Assembly (NCBI RefSeq): GCF_014650335.1
Contig: NZ_BMUT01000008.1
Coordinates: 233,191-297,190 of the forward strand
DNA from: Streptomyces hiroshimensis
GTDB lineage: Bacteria; Actinomycetota; Actinomycetes; Streptomycetales; Streptomycetaceae
Direction of reading: 5' to 3'
Length of the DNA: 64,000 nucleotides
Shown: positions 16,526 through 25,906 of the stretch, piece after piece
Position numbering within the stretch: position 1 is the first letter of the stretch
Layout of the letters: the number at the start of each line of letters is the position of its first letter
The notes under the pieces: model-generated
What the model was told of the DNA's origin: nothing
The model's input: the letters and a program-made list of their open reading frames with translations, nothing else
Database searches by the model: none
Translations under genes and position numbers: made by a program

Positions 16526-16541
16526 AGTGCGGTTCCGCACT
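16526..16541. promoter_or_regulatory. Perfect 16-bp palindrome in the divergent promoter region
   Basis: AGTGCGGTTCCGCACT is fully symmetric. It lies in the 164-bp gap between the divergently transcribed membrane protein (starts 16431) and the alkyltransferase-like gene (starts 16596). It could be an operator or a short hairpin. No regulator is adjacent. Confidence 0.35.
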
Positions 16542-16595
16542 CTGCGTGATCGGCGGTGTGATCGCCGGACGGGGCTGTCGGCGGGGTGCGGCACC

Positions 16596-16964
16596 ATGGA
16601 CCGGGTGAGCGAGGACGAGGAGCTTCCCGAGTACGCGGAACGTGTGCTGGCGGTCGCCGAGCAGATCCCACCCGGGCGGGTGATGACCTACGGGGACGTC
16701 GCCGAGTGGCTGGGCGAGGGCGGGCCCCGGCAGGTGGGGCGCGTCATGGCGCTCTACGGCGGCCCCGTTCCGTGGTGGCGCGTCGTCCGTGCGGACGGCG
16801 TCCTGCTGCCCGGTCACGAGCTGCGGGCCCTCGCCCGCTACCGCGAGGAGGGCACGCCCTTGCGCGAGGCGGGGCGGTCGGCCGAGGGGCACGTCCCCCG
16901 GATCGCCATGGCCCGCGCCCGCTGGGACGGCCGCAGCCCGGGGAGTGTGACTCCGCACACCTGA
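16596..16964 (+). CDS. Alkyltransferase-like protein (ATL, MGMT-related, no acceptor Cys)
   Basis: A 122-residue protein of the MGMT DNA-binding domain. The motif that in true O6-alkylguanine transferases holds the acceptor cysteine (PCHRV) reads PVPWWRVV here, with Trp at the cysteine position. That marks an ATL, which binds alkylated guanine and hands it to nucleotide excision repair. The helix-turn-helix segment MTYGDVAEWLG and the recognition helix RQVGRVMALY are present. ATG at 16596 is used; an in-frame GTG at 16605 is an alternative. It stands next to adnAB and near uvrD2, a DNA-repair neighbourhood. Confidence 0.85.
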   Translation: MDRVSEDEELPEYAERVLAVAEQIPPGRVMTYGDVAEWLGEGGPRQVGRVMALYGGPVPWWRVVRADGVLLPGHELRALARYREEGTPLREAGRSAEGHVPRIAMARARWDGRSPGSVTPHT

Positions 16965-17101
16965 CGGGATCCGTACACCTGACGGCATCCACCGCCCACG
17001 GCCGCCCGGCCGGGCCTGACCCGGTCTCATCCGAACGGGTGAGACCGTGGAAGCCGTGCGCCGACTCCCGCGACGCCCTGCGCCCCGGACGCCGCCTGGC
17101 G

Positions 17102-17107
17102 TAGCGT
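17102..17107 (+). promoter_or_regulatory. Possible -10 element of the adnAB promoter
   Basis: TAGCGT lies 82 nt before the adnA GTG start. No strong -35 is seen. A weak candidate based on hexamer similarity. Confidence 0.3.
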
Positions 17108-17188
17108 CGGGAACCGCCGTCACTCCCCGGCCTCCCGCCCCGCACGGCCGCACGACTCCCCGCACCCCCACCAGGACCGGCAACCCAC

Positions 17189-20100
17189 GTGAGCTCCTCC
17201 CCGCCTTCCGGCTCGACCCGGCCGCAGCACCAGCAGGCACGGCAGCCCTCCCCGGGCGCCTACCGCCTCGTGCGCACCCGGCCGGGCTCCACGGCCCTTC
17301 CTGAGCTGGACGCACGCCAGCGCGCCGTGGTTGAGCACGCCGGAGGGCCGCTGCTCGTCCTCGCGGGCCCCGGCACGGGGAAGACGACGACGCTGGTCGA
17401 GGCCGTCGCCGAGCGGGCGCGCCGGGGCACCCCGCCGGAGCGGATCCTCGTCCTCACCTTCAGCCGCAAGGCCGCCGTCGAGCTCCGCGACCGGATGGCC
17501 GCCCGGCTCGGCGCGGGCGCCGCCGCGCCCCAGGCCACGACCTTCCACTCGTACTGCTACGCCCTCGTCCGCGCCCACCAGGACGCCGACCTGTTCATCG
17601 ACCCCCTGAGGCTGCTGTCCGGCCCCGAGCAGGACGCCGTCGTGCGCGAGCTGCTGGCCGGCCAGGCCGAGCTGGAGCGGGCCGGCCGCGCGCGGGTGCG
17701 CTGGCCCGACGAACTGCGCGCCTGCCTGACCACCCGCGGCTTCGCCGACGAGGTGCGCGCCGTCCTCGCCCGCAGCCGCGAGCTGGGCCTGGGGCCCGGC
17801 GCCCTCGGCGACTTCGCCGCCCGCACCGGGCGGCCCGACTGGGCGGCGGCCGCCTCCTTCCTCGCCGAGTACCTGGACCTGCTCGACCTGCGCGGCGTCC
17901 TCGACTACGCCGAGCTCGTCCACCGCGCGGTCCTCCTCGCCGAACGGCCCGAGGCCGCCGCCGAGCTAGGCGGCCGCTACGACGCCGTCTTCGTCGACGA
18001 GTACCAGGACACCGACGCCGCCCAGGTGCGGCTGCTGCAGGCGCTCGCCGGGAACGGCCGCACCCTCGTCGCCTTCGGCGACCCCGACCAGTCGATCTAC
18101 GCCTTCCGGGGCGCCGACGTCAACGGCATCCTCGACTTCCCGCACGCCTTCCCCCGCCGGGACGGCGCGCCCGCCCCCGTCGAGGTCCTCACCACCTCGC
18201 GGCGCTCCGCCGCGGACCTCCTCGCGGCCACCCGGCTGCTCACCCGCCGGATGCCCCTCACCCGCCTCCCCGCGGACGCCGTCCGCGCCCACCGGGACCT
18301 CGCGGCCGTCCGCGAGGGCGGGCGCGTGGAGGCCTTCACCTACCCGACGGCCGGCGCGGAGACCGACAACATCGCCGACATCCTGCGCCGCGCGCACCTG
18401 GAGGACGGCATCCCCTGGCACGAGATGTCCGTCCTCGTCCGCGCCGGATCCCGCTCCATACCGGCCCTGCGCCGCGCCCTGACCTCGGCAGGCGTCCCGG
18501 TGGAGGTCGACGGCGACGACATCCCCCTGCGGCAGGAGCCGGCGGTCACACCGCTGCTGACGGCGCTGCGGGTGGTTGCGGAGCACATCGCGGAGGACGC
18601 CGCGGCGCCCGCGGGGGCGCCTGCCGCTCCCGCCGTCATGGGCGACGGCGGCCCGGCCGGGCCTACGGTTCCGGCTGCCATGGAGGCCCCCGACGACAGC
18701 GGGTCCTCTGATGGGGTTCCTGCCACTCCAACCGTCATGGGCGGGCGGGTGGAAGAAGACCCCGCGCCGCAGGCGCGCACCCCCCGTATCGACCCCGAGA
18801 CGGCCCTCACCCTCCTCACGTCCCCCCTCGGCGGCATGGACGCCGCAGACCTCCGCCGCCTCGGCCGCGCCCTCAGAGACGAAGAGCGCGCCGCAGGCGA
18901 AGCCGTACCGCGGTCCTCCGGCACCCTCATCGCCGAAGCCCTCGCCGAGCCCGAGCGCCTGGCCGTCCACGACCCCTCCTACGCCCGCGGCGCCCAGCGC
19001 CTCGGCTCCCTCCTGCGTGAGGCACGCCGGCTGCTCGCGGCCGGAGGCACCGCCGAAGAGGCCCTCTGGGCCCTCTGGGACGGCACCCCCTGGCCCGCCC
19101 GCCTGCAGCGCGCAGCCCACCGCGGCGGTGCCGCCGGCCGCAACGCCGACCGCGACCTGGACGCCGTGTGCGCCCTGTTCGAGACCGCCGCCCGCGCCGA
19201 GGAGCGCACCGGCGGCCGCGGCGCCCTGAACTTCCTCGACGAGCTCGAGGCGCAGGACATCGCGGCCGACACCCTCACCCGCCGGGCCGTCCGCCCCGAC
19301 GCCGTGCGCCTGATGACCGCCCACCGCTCCAAGGGCCTCGAATGGCGGCTCGTGGTCGTCGCGGGCGTCCAGGAGGGCCTCTGGCCCGACCTGCGGCGCC
19401 GCGGCTCGCTCCTGGAGGCCGACCGGATCGGCCGCGACGGCATCGCCGAACCGCTCAGCCCGGGCGCGCTGCTCGCCGAGGAGCGCCGCCTGTTCTACGT
19501 AGCGGCCACGCGTGCGCGCGAGCGCGTGGTCGTCACCGCGGTCAAGGCCGCGGCCGAGGACGGCGACCAGCCCTCCCGGTTCCTGGCCGAGCTGGGCGCC
19601 GAGCCCGTCGACGTCACCCAGCGCCCGCGCCGCCCCCTGGCCGTCTCCGCGCTCGTGGCGGAGCTGCGCGCCACCACCGTCGACCCCGCCGCCTCGGACG
19701 CCCTGCGCGCCGCCGCCGCGCAGCGGCTCGCCCGGCTCGCGGCGCTGCGCGACGAGGAGGGCCAGCCGCTCGTCCCGGCCGCGCACCCGTACCGCTGGTG
19801 GGGCCTGTACGAGCCGACGCACAGCGAGGTGCCGCTGCGCGACCGCACCCGGCCGGTCGCCCTGTCCGGTTCGGCGCTCGGCCAGCTGGGCACCTGCTCG
19901 CTGCAGTGGTACCTCGGCCGCGAGGTGAAGGCCGACGCCCCCGCCACCGCCGCCCAGGGCTTCGGCAACGTCGTGCACGTCCTCGCCGACGAGGTGGCCT
20001 CCGGCCGCACCCCCGCCGACCTCGCCGTGCTCATGGAGCGTCTCGACTCCGTCTGGGACGCGCTCGCCTTCGACGCCCCCTGGAAGTCGGCGCAGGAGAA

Positions 20101-20656
20101 GGAGAACGCCCGCGCGGCCCTGGAGCGCTTCCTGCGCTGGCACGTCATGGAGCGCGGCGGCCGGGCCCCCGTCGCGACCGAGCACGCCTTCGACGTCACC
20201 CTGAAGGCCGACGACTACCTCGTGCGCATCCGCGGCTCCATGGACCGCGTCGAGGCGGACGACCACGGCCACGCCTACGTCGTCGACTTCAAGACCGGCA
20301 AGGGCACCGTCTCCGCCAAGGAGGTCGAGCGCCACCCCCAGCTCGCCGTCTACCAGCTCGCCGTCGAGCACGGCGCCGTCGACGAGGTCTTCGACGGCGC
20401 CCGGCCCCGGGCCGGCGGCGCCGAGCTCGTCCAGCTGCGCCAGGGCGCGGCGAAGCGGGACGGCGGCGACGCCGTGCCGAAGGTGCAGGCGCAGGAGCCG
20501 CTGGGCGAGGGCGAGTGGGTCGGCGGGCTGCTCGCCGAGGCGGCTGGCCGGGTCCTGGAGGAGCGGTTCGCCCCCCGCCCCGGCCAGCACTGCTCGCACT
20601 GCTCCTTCCGGGCGTCCTGCACGGCCCGCCCCGAGGGCCGGCAGATCGTCGAATAG
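17189..20656 (+). CDS. adnA: AdnA-like subunit: UvrD-family helicase with RecB-type nuclease domain
   Basis: A 1155-residue protein. The N-terminal motor has Walker A GPGTGKTT (residues 60-67) and motif II VDEYQDTD (about 269). A low-complexity insert at about residues 470-535 (Ala/Pro/Gly-rich, two PTVMGG/PAVMGD-like repeats) lies inside the motor. The C-terminal PD-(D/E)XK nuclease shows VVDFKTGKG (about 1031). A cysteine near 902 and the trio C-x2-C-x5-C near 1134 (CSHCSFRASC) are placed like a four-cysteine Fe-S staple. AdnAB is the actinobacterial RecBCD/AddAB counterpart that resects double-strand ends. The subunit name follows gene order in mycobacteria (adnA before adnB). Confidence 0.85.
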   Translation: MSSSPPSGSTRPQHQQARQPSPGAYRLVRTRPGSTALPELDARQRAVVEHAGGPLLVLAGPGTGKTTTLVEAVAERARRGTPPERILVLTFSRKAAVELRDRMAARLGAGAAAPQATTFHSYCYALVRAHQDADLFIDPLRLLSGPEQDAVVRELLAGQAELERAGRARVRWPDELRACLTTRGFADEVRAVLARSRELGLGPGALGDFAARTGRPDWAAAASFLAEYLDLLDLRGVLDYAELVHRAVLLAERPEAAAELGGRYDAVFVDEYQDTDAAQVRLLQALAGNGRTLVAFGDPDQSIYAFRGADVNGILDFPHAFPRRDGAPAPVEVLTTSRRSAADLLAATRLLTRRMPLTRLPADAVRAHRDLAAVREGGRVEAFTYPTAGAETDNIADILRRAHLEDGIPWHEMSVLVRAGSRSIPALRRALTSAGVPVEVDGDDIPLRQEPAVTPLLTALRVVAEHIAEDAAAPAGAPAAPAVMGDGGPAGPTVPAAMEAPDDSGSSDGVPATPTVMGGRVEEDPAPQARTPRIDPETALTLLTSPLGGMDAADLRRLGRALRDEERAAGEAVPRSSGTLIAEALAEPERLAVHDPSYARGAQRLGSLLREARRLLAAGGTAEEALWALWDGTPWPARLQRAAHRGGAAGRNADRDLDAVCALFETAARAEERTGGRGALNFLDELEAQDIAADTLTRRAVRPDAVRLMTAHRSKGLEWRLVVVAGVQEGLWPDLRRRGSLLEADRIGRDGIAEPLSPGALLAEERRLFYVAATRARERVVVTAVKAAAEDGDQPSRFLAELGAEPVDVTQRPRRPLAVSALVAELRATTVDPAASDALRAAAAQRLARLAALRDEEGQPLVPAAHPYRWWGLYEPTHSEVPLRDRTRPVALSGSALGQLGTCSLQWYLGREVKADAPATAAQGFGNVVHVLADEVASGRTPADLAVLMERLDSVWDALAFDAPWKSAQEKENARAALERFLRWHVMERGGRAPVATEHAFDVTLKADDYLVRIRGSMDRVEADDHGHAYVVDFKTGKGTVSAKEVERHPQLAVYQLAVEHGAVDEVFDGARPRAGGAELVQLRQGAAKRDGGDAVPKVQAQEPLGEGEWVGGLLAEAAGRVLEERFAPRPGQHCSHCSFRASCTARPEGRQIVE

Positions 20657-20711
20657 GACCCGGGTATCCGGCTCTGACCTGCGGCGATGCCGGTATGTCA
20701 GTGGGGGCCGT

Positions 20712-20717
20712 TAGCGT
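20712..20717 (+). promoter_or_regulatory. -10-like element just before the adnB start
   Basis: TAGCGT ends 8 nt before the GTG at 20726, the spacing of a leaderless transcript. adnB may therefore have its own promoter besides read-through from adnA, 69 bp upstream. Confidence 0.4.
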
Positions 20718-20725
20718 GGTGTGCC

Positions 20726-23700
20726 GTGACCCCGCGCCTGACCGACCCCGAGCAGCTCAAGGAGCTCCTCGGCATCCCGTTCACCCCGGAGCAGACGGCC
20801 TGCATCACCGCGCCGCCCGCCCCGCAGGTCATCGTGGCCGGCGCCGGGTCCGGCAAGACCACGGTGATGGCGGCGCGCGTGGTCTGGCTGGTCGGCACCG
20901 GGCAGGTGGCCCCCGAGCAGGTCCTCGGCCTCACCTTCACCAACAAGGCCGCCGGCGAGCTGTCCGAGCGCGTCCGCAAGGCGCTCGTCGCGGCCGGCGT
21001 CACCGACCCCGACCCCGGCCCCGTGGCCGCCGATCCCGACCAGGCCTCCGGCGAGCCGCAGATCTCCACGTACCACGCCTTCGCCGGCCGGCTCCTGAAG
21101 GAGCACGGCCTGCGCATCGGCCTGGAGCCCGGCGCCCGCCTCCTCGCCGACGCCACCCGCTTCCAGCTCGCCGCCCGCGTCCTGCGCGGCTCCCCGGGCC
21201 CCTTCCCGGCGCTCACCCGCTCCTTCGGCGACCTCGTCGCCGACCTCCTGGCGCTCGACGGCGAGCTCGCCGAGCACCTCGTGCCGGCCGAGCGCCTGCG
21301 CGCCCACGACCGCGAGCTGCTGGCCGCCCTGGAAGGCGCCCGGCTCACCAACGCCGACCTGCGCAAGGTTCCCGAGACCGCCCGCGCCCGGCTGGAGCTC
21401 CTGGAGCTCGTCGGCGGCTATCGCGAGGAGAAGCGCAAGCGCGATCTCCTCGACTTCGGCGATCAGATCGCCCTCTCCGCCGAGCTCGCCCGCAGCCGCC
21501 CCGAAGTCGGCCGGATCCTGCGCGAGCAGTTCGCGGTCGTCCTCCTCGACGAGTACCAGGACACCTCCGTCGCCCAGCGCCTCCTGCTCTCCGGCCTCTT
21601 CGGCGGCGGCACCGGCCACGCCGTCACCGCCGTCGGCGACCCCTGCCAGGCCATCTACGGCTGGCGCGGCGCCTCCGTAGCCAACCTGGACGACTTCCCG
21701 CAGCACTTCCCCTTCGCCGACGGCAGCCCCGCCCGGCGCTTCGCGCTCAGCGAGAACCGCCGCAGCGGCGGCCGCCTCCTCGACCTCGCCAACGACCTCG
21801 CCGCCGAGCTGCGCGAGCGCCACGAGGGCGTCGAGGCCCTGCGCCCCGCCCCCGGCGCCGAGCGGGACGGCGTGGTGCGCTGCGCCCTGCTGTCCACCCA
21901 CGCCGAGGAGCTGGAGTGGCTCGCCGACTCCCTCTCCCACCTCGTGCGCACCGGCACCCGCCCCGGCGACATCGCCGTCCTGTGCCGCACCGCCGCCGAC
22001 TTCGCCCAGATCCAGGGCGCGCTCGTCCGGCGGGACCTCCCCGTCGAGGTCGTCGGCCTGTCCGGGCTGCTGCACCTGCCCGAGATCGCCGACCTCGTCG
22101 CCGTCTGCGAGGTCCTCCAGGACCCCGCGGCCAACGCCTCCCTGGTCCGGCTGCTGGTCGGCCCCCGCTGGCGCATCGGCCCCCGCGACCTCGCACTCCT
22201 CGGCCGCCGCGCCCGCACGCTCGTGCCCTACGGCAGCGCGGGCGAAGACCTCGAGCGCCGCCTCGCCGAAGCCGTCGAGGGCACCGACCCCGCCGAGACG
22301 GTCTCCCTCGCCGACGCGCTCGACACCTTCCTCGCCGCCGACGCCCCCGGCACCCCTCAGGACGGACTGCCCTTCTCGGCCGAGGCCCGCGTCCGCTTCG
22401 CCCGCCTCGCCGCCGAACTGCGCGACCTGCGCCGCTCCCTGGCCGACCCCCTCATGGACGTCCTCCACCGCGTCCTGGCCGTCACCGGCCTGGAGGTCGA
22501 GCTGTCCGCCTCGCCGCACGCCCTGGCCGCCCGCCGCCGCGAGACCCTCTCGCACTTCATGGACATCGCCGCGGGTTTCGCCGCCCTCGACGGCGAGACC
22601 ACCGTGCTCGCCTTCCTCGGCTTCCTGCGCACCGCCGCGCAGTACGAGAAGGGCCTCGACAGCTCCCTCCCCGGCGGGGAGGACACCGTCAAGGTCCTCA
22701 CCGCGCACAAGTCCAAGGGCCTGGAGTGGGACGTCGTCGCCGTCCCCGGCCTCGTCGAGCGCACCTTCCCCAGCGAGCAGGCCCGCGACTCCTGGACCGC
22801 CCAGGCCAAGGTCCTCCCGCACGCCCTGCGCGGAGACGCCGACACCCTGCCCGACATCGCCGCCTGGGACGGCAAGGGCATGGCCGCCTTCAAGGCCGCC
22901 ATGAAGGAGCACCAGCGCATCGAGGAACTCCGCCTCGGCTACGTCACCTTCACCCGCCCCCGCTCCCTGCTCCTCGGCTCCGGCCACTGGTGGGGCCCCA
23001 GCCAGAAGAAGCCCCGCGGTCCGTCCGCCTTCCTCGAAGCCCTCCGCGCGCACTGCGAGGCCGGCCACGGCGAGATCGAGGCCTGGGCCGCCCCTCCGGA
23101 AGAGGACGCCGAGAACCCCGCGCTCCAGGAGAGCGAGACCGACCGCTCCTGGCCGCTGCCCCTGGACCCGGACTCCCTCGCCCGCCGCCGCGCCGCGGCG
23201 GACGCGGTGCTCGCGCACCTGGAGCGCTTGGAGAGCGTGCCCGCGGATACCGAGGCGCCGGCGCCCCACGACGGCGCCCGAGCGTCCGCCGAGGACCCCG
23301 GCCCCGCCGACGACCCGGAGTGGCCGACACCGCCGCCGGACGACGAGGACTACGACGCGTACGCACCGGAGCCCGTCCCGTACGAGGACGGGTTCCCGGC
23401 CGACCCCGACGCCTGGGACGCCCTGCCGACGGACCGCCCGGCTCTTGGGGGCCGGGGCGAAGCCCCGGGAATCGGTGAAGGGGCGGAACCGGGGGATTCC
23501 CATCCGCCGCAGCGGCGCGTGGCCCCCACCGAGGAGCCCGGCGGTGCCGGACCTGCCCCCACCTCTTTCCTGCCCCGCCCCCGGCAGGAACCGAGCCCCG
23601 AGGCCCGGGGCGACCACGCCCCCGCCGCCGCGCTCGTGCCGGAAGAGGCCCGCCTCGCGGCCTCCTGGGACCGCGATCTCGACGCCCTCGCCGGCGAGCT

Positions 23701-24340
23701 CCGCCGGGCACGCGCGCGTGAGCGCGACGTGCCCCTGCCCGCCTCGCTCAGCGCCTGGCAGCTGGTCAGGCTCGCCGCCGACCCCGACGGGTTCGCGCGC
23801 GAGCTCGCCCGGCCCATGCCGCGTCCCCCGCAACCCGCGGCCCGCCGGGGCACCCGCTTCCACGCCTGGATCGAGTCCCGCTTCGAGCCGCTGCCCCTGC
23901 CCCTGCTCGGCCCCGACGAGCTGCCCGGCGGCGCGGACGACGGCTTCGGTCCGGAGATCGCCGACGAGCAGGATCTGGCCGAGCTCAAGGAGGCCTTCGA
24001 GCGCACCCCGTACGCCCGCCGCGTGCCTCACAGGATCGAGGTGCCCGTCCAGCTCACCCTCGCGGGCCGGGTCGTCCGCGGCCGCATCGACGCGGTCTAC
24101 CGCGACCGCGGCCCGGACGGCGACACGTACGAGATCGTCGACTGGAAGACCAGCCGCACCCACGACGCCGACCCCCTGCAGCTCGCGATCTACCGCGTCG
24201 CCTGGGCCGAGCAGCACGGGATCCCGCTGTCCTGCGTCACGGCCGCCTTCGTCTACGTGCGCGACGGCGAGACCGTCCGCCCGGACGGCCTCCCCGGCCG
24301 CGCCGGGCTGGAGCGGCTCCTGCTGGGGGAGCGGCCGTGA
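20726..24340 (+). CDS. adnB: AdnB-like subunit: UvrD-family helicase with RecB-type nuclease domain
   Basis: A 1204-residue protein. Walker A is GAGSGKTT (residues 39-46) and motif II LLDEYQDTS (about 274). Motif VI TFTRPRS is present. The nuclease domain near the C-terminus holds the RGTRFHAWIE block (about 1045) and the catalytic IVDWKTS (about 1136). Between motor and nuclease lies a long Pro/Glu/Asp-rich linker (about residues 830-970) that includes an in-frame palindromic repeat. GTG at 20726 is chosen because it follows a -10-like hexamer and matches the family start; an ATG at 20687 would add 13 residues. It pairs with AdnA to unwind and trim DNA ends. Confidence 0.85.
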   Translation: MTPRLTDPEQLKELLGIPFTPEQTACITAPPAPQVIVAGAGSGKTTVMAARVVWLVGTGQVAPEQVLGLTFTNKAAGELSERVRKALVAAGVTDPDPGPVAADPDQASGEPQISTYHAFAGRLLKEHGLRIGLEPGARLLADATRFQLAARVLRGSPGPFPALTRSFGDLVADLLALDGELAEHLVPAERLRAHDRELLAALEGARLTNADLRKVPETARARLELLELVGGYREEKRKRDLLDFGDQIALSAELARSRPEVGRILREQFAVVLLDEYQDTSVAQRLLLSGLFGGGTGHAVTAVGDPCQAIYGWRGASVANLDDFPQHFPFADGSPARRFALSENRRSGGRLLDLANDLAAELRERHEGVEALRPAPGAERDGVVRCALLSTHAEELEWLADSLSHLVRTGTRPGDIAVLCRTAADFAQIQGALVRRDLPVEVVGLSGLLHLPEIADLVAVCEVLQDPAANASLVRLLVGPRWRIGPRDLALLGRRARTLVPYGSAGEDLERRLAEAVEGTDPAETVSLADALDTFLAADAPGTPQDGLPFSAEARVRFARLAAELRDLRRSLADPLMDVLHRVLAVTGLEVELSASPHALAARRRETLSHFMDIAAGFAALDGETTVLAFLGFLRTAAQYEKGLDSSLPGGEDTVKVLTAHKSKGLEWDVVAVPGLVERTFPSEQARDSWTAQAKVLPHALRGDADTLPDIAAWDGKGMAAFKAAMKEHQRIEELRLGYVTFTRPRSLLLGSGHWWGPSQKKPRGPSAFLEALRAHCEAGHGEIEAWAAPPEEDAENPALQESETDRSWPLPLDPDSLARRRAAADAVLAHLERLESVPADTEAPAPHDGARASAEDPGPADDPEWPTPPPDDEDYDAYAPEPVPYEDGFPADPDAWDALPTDRPALGGRGEAPGIGEGAEPGDSHPPQRRVAPTEEPGGAGPAPTSFLPRPRQEPSPEARGDHAPAAALVPEEARLAASWDRDLDALAGELRRARARERDVPLPASLSAWQLVRLAADPDGFARELARPMPRPPQPAARRGTRFHAWIESRFEPLPLPLLGPDELPGGADDGFGPEIADEQDLAELKEAFERTPYARRVPHRIEVPVQLTLAGRVVRGRIDAVYRDRGPDGDTYEIVDWKTSRTHDADPLQLAIYRVAWAEQHGIPLSCVTAAFVYVRDGETVRPDGLPGRAGLERLLLGERP
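23452..23468. repeat. Intergenic-type palindrome embedded in adnB coding sequence
   Basis: CCGGGGC-GAA-GCCCCGG lies inside a larger G-rich unit that looks like a Streptomyces intergenic repeat. It encodes part of the adnB linker (GGRGEAPG) in frame. Confidence 0.45.
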
Positions 24341-24409
24341 GCAGGGGATATGCCGGCAGGTGTGTCCCGCGGTACGCCGGGCCGGTCATGGTCACGCCGT
24401 GTGTCCGGA

Positions 24410-24415
24410 TAGGCT
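24410..24415 (+). promoter_or_regulatory. -10 element of a leaderless promoter for the M20 peptidase
   Basis: TAGGCT ends 7 nt before the ATG at 24423, leaving no room for a ribosome-binding site. Transcription probably starts at or next to the start codon. Confidence 0.5.
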
Positions 24416-24422
24416 CGACGGC

Positions 24423-25850
24423 ATGAGCGAGACTCCGGACAGCGCCGTCCGCGCGTTTATCGAAGGCCACCGCGCCGCGTTCCTCGACGATCTCGTCGAG
24501 TGGCTCCGCATCCCCTCCGTGTCGGCCGATCCCGGCCGTTCCGGGGACGTGCGCCGCAGCGCGGACTGGCTGGCCGCGAAGCTCACGGAGACCGGCTTCC
24601 CGACCGCCGAGGTCTGGGAGACCGACGGCGCCCCGGCGGTGTTCGCCGAGTGGCCCTCGGGCGACGAGGGAGCCCCCACCGTCCTGGTCTACGGGCACCA
24701 CGACGTCCAGCCCGCCGCCCGCGAGGACGGCTGGCACACCGAGCCCTTCGAACCCGTCGTCAAGGACGGTCGGCTGTACGCCCGCGGCGCGGCCGACGAC
24801 AAGGGCCAGGTCTTCTTCCACACCCTCGGCGTCCGCGCCCACCTGGCGGCCACCGGCCGCACGGCGCCCGCGGTCAACCTCAAGCTGCTCATCGAGGGCG
24901 AGGAGGAGTCCGGTTCGGAGCACTTCGCCGATCTCGTCCGGGCCCGCGCCGACCGCCTCGCCTGCGACGCGGTCATCGTCTCCGACACCGGCATGTGGTC
25001 CGAGGACACCCCGACCGTCTGCACGGGCATGCGCGGCCTCGCCGACTGCCAGATCGACCTCTACGGCCCGGACCAGGACATCCACTCCGGCTCCTTCGGC
25101 GGTGCGGTGCCCAACCCCGCCATGGAGGCCGCCCGGCTCGCCGCCGCGCTGCACGACGAGAACCTCCGCGTGGCGATCCCCGGCTTCTACGACGGCGTCG
25201 TCGAGCTCACCGACCGTGAGCGCGAGCTCTTCGCCGAGCTGCCCTTCGACGAGAAGCAGTGGCTGCGCGCCGCCCACTCGCACGCCTCCCTGGGCGAGGC
25301 CGGATACAGCACCCTGGAGCGCATCTGGGCCCGCCCCACCGCCGAGGTCAACGGCCTGGGCGGCGGCTACCAGGGCCCCGGCGGGAAGACCATCGTCCCC
25401 TCCACCGCCCAGCTGAAGCTGTCCTTCCGGCTCGTGGCGGGCCAGGACACCGACCAGGTCCGGCAGGCCGTGCGCCGCTGGGTGGCCGACACCCTCCCGG
25501 ACGGCATCCGCCACGAGATCACCTTCTGGGGCGCCACCCGCCCCTGCCTGACCCCGCTGGACCACCCGTACCTCCAGTCGGTCGTACGGGCCATGGAGCG
25601 CGCCTTCGGCAAGAAGGTCCGCTTCACCCGCGAGGGCGGCTCCGGCCCCGCCGCGGACCTGCAGGACGTGCTCGGCGTCCCCGTGCTCTTCCTCGGCATC
25701 TCGGTGCCCTCGGACGGCTGGCACGCGCCGAACGAGAAGGTCGAGCTGGACCTCCTGATGAAGGGCGTCGAGACCGCCGCCCACCTGTGGTCCGACCTCG
25801 CGGCCGCGGGCACGTCCGGGACGGCGCCCGGGGGAGGGCTCGCCGGCTAG
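24423..25850 (+). CDS. M20-family dipeptidase/metallopeptidase
   Basis: A 475-residue zinc peptidase. Metal and catalytic motifs of the M20 clan are present: YGHHDVQP (about residue 90), the ADDKGQ segment, EGEEESGSEH with the general-base Glu, and VSDTGMW. The dimerisation domain follows (about 200-330). A late His sits in SDGWHAPNEK. It likely cleaves cytosolic dipeptides or removes the N-terminal residue of short peptides. It is downstream of adnB by 82 bp but has its own leaderless-type promoter, so it need not belong to the repair operon. Confidence 0.88.
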   Translation: MSETPDSAVRAFIEGHRAAFLDDLVEWLRIPSVSADPGRSGDVRRSADWLAAKLTETGFPTAEVWETDGAPAVFAEWPSGDEGAPTVLVYGHHDVQPAAREDGWHTEPFEPVVKDGRLYARGAADDKGQVFFHTLGVRAHLAATGRTAPAVNLKLLIEGEEESGSEHFADLVRARADRLACDAVIVSDTGMWSEDTPTVCTGMRGLADCQIDLYGPDQDIHSGSFGGAVPNPAMEAARLAAALHDENLRVAIPGFYDGVVELTDRERELFAELPFDEKQWLRAAHSHASLGEAGYSTLERIWARPTAEVNGLGGGYQGPGGKTIVPSTAQLKLSFRLVAGQDTDQVRQAVRRWVADTLPDGIRHEITFWGATRPCLTPLDHPYLQSVVRAMERAFGKKVRFTREGGSGPAADLQDVLGVPVLFLGISVPSDGWHAPNEKVELDLLMKGVETAAHLWSDLAAAGTSGTAPGGGLAG

Positions 25851-25906
25851 CCCGCGCACCACAGACGATCATTCGCAGGGACTCGTAGGGGGAGTTGGAA
25901 GCAGCA

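Noticed and set aside
17966..20599. 877-codon frame on the opposite strand of adnA
   Set aside because: An antisense open frame caused by high GC; its Gly/Val/Asp-rich product has no domains.
19168..23478. 1436-codon frame across adnA and adnB
   Set aside because: Low-complexity Arg/Pro/Ala composition in the wrong frame; the two helicase frames explain the region.
20711..24217. 1168-codon frame opposite adnB
   Set aside because: Same antisense GC effect; no start site or motif.
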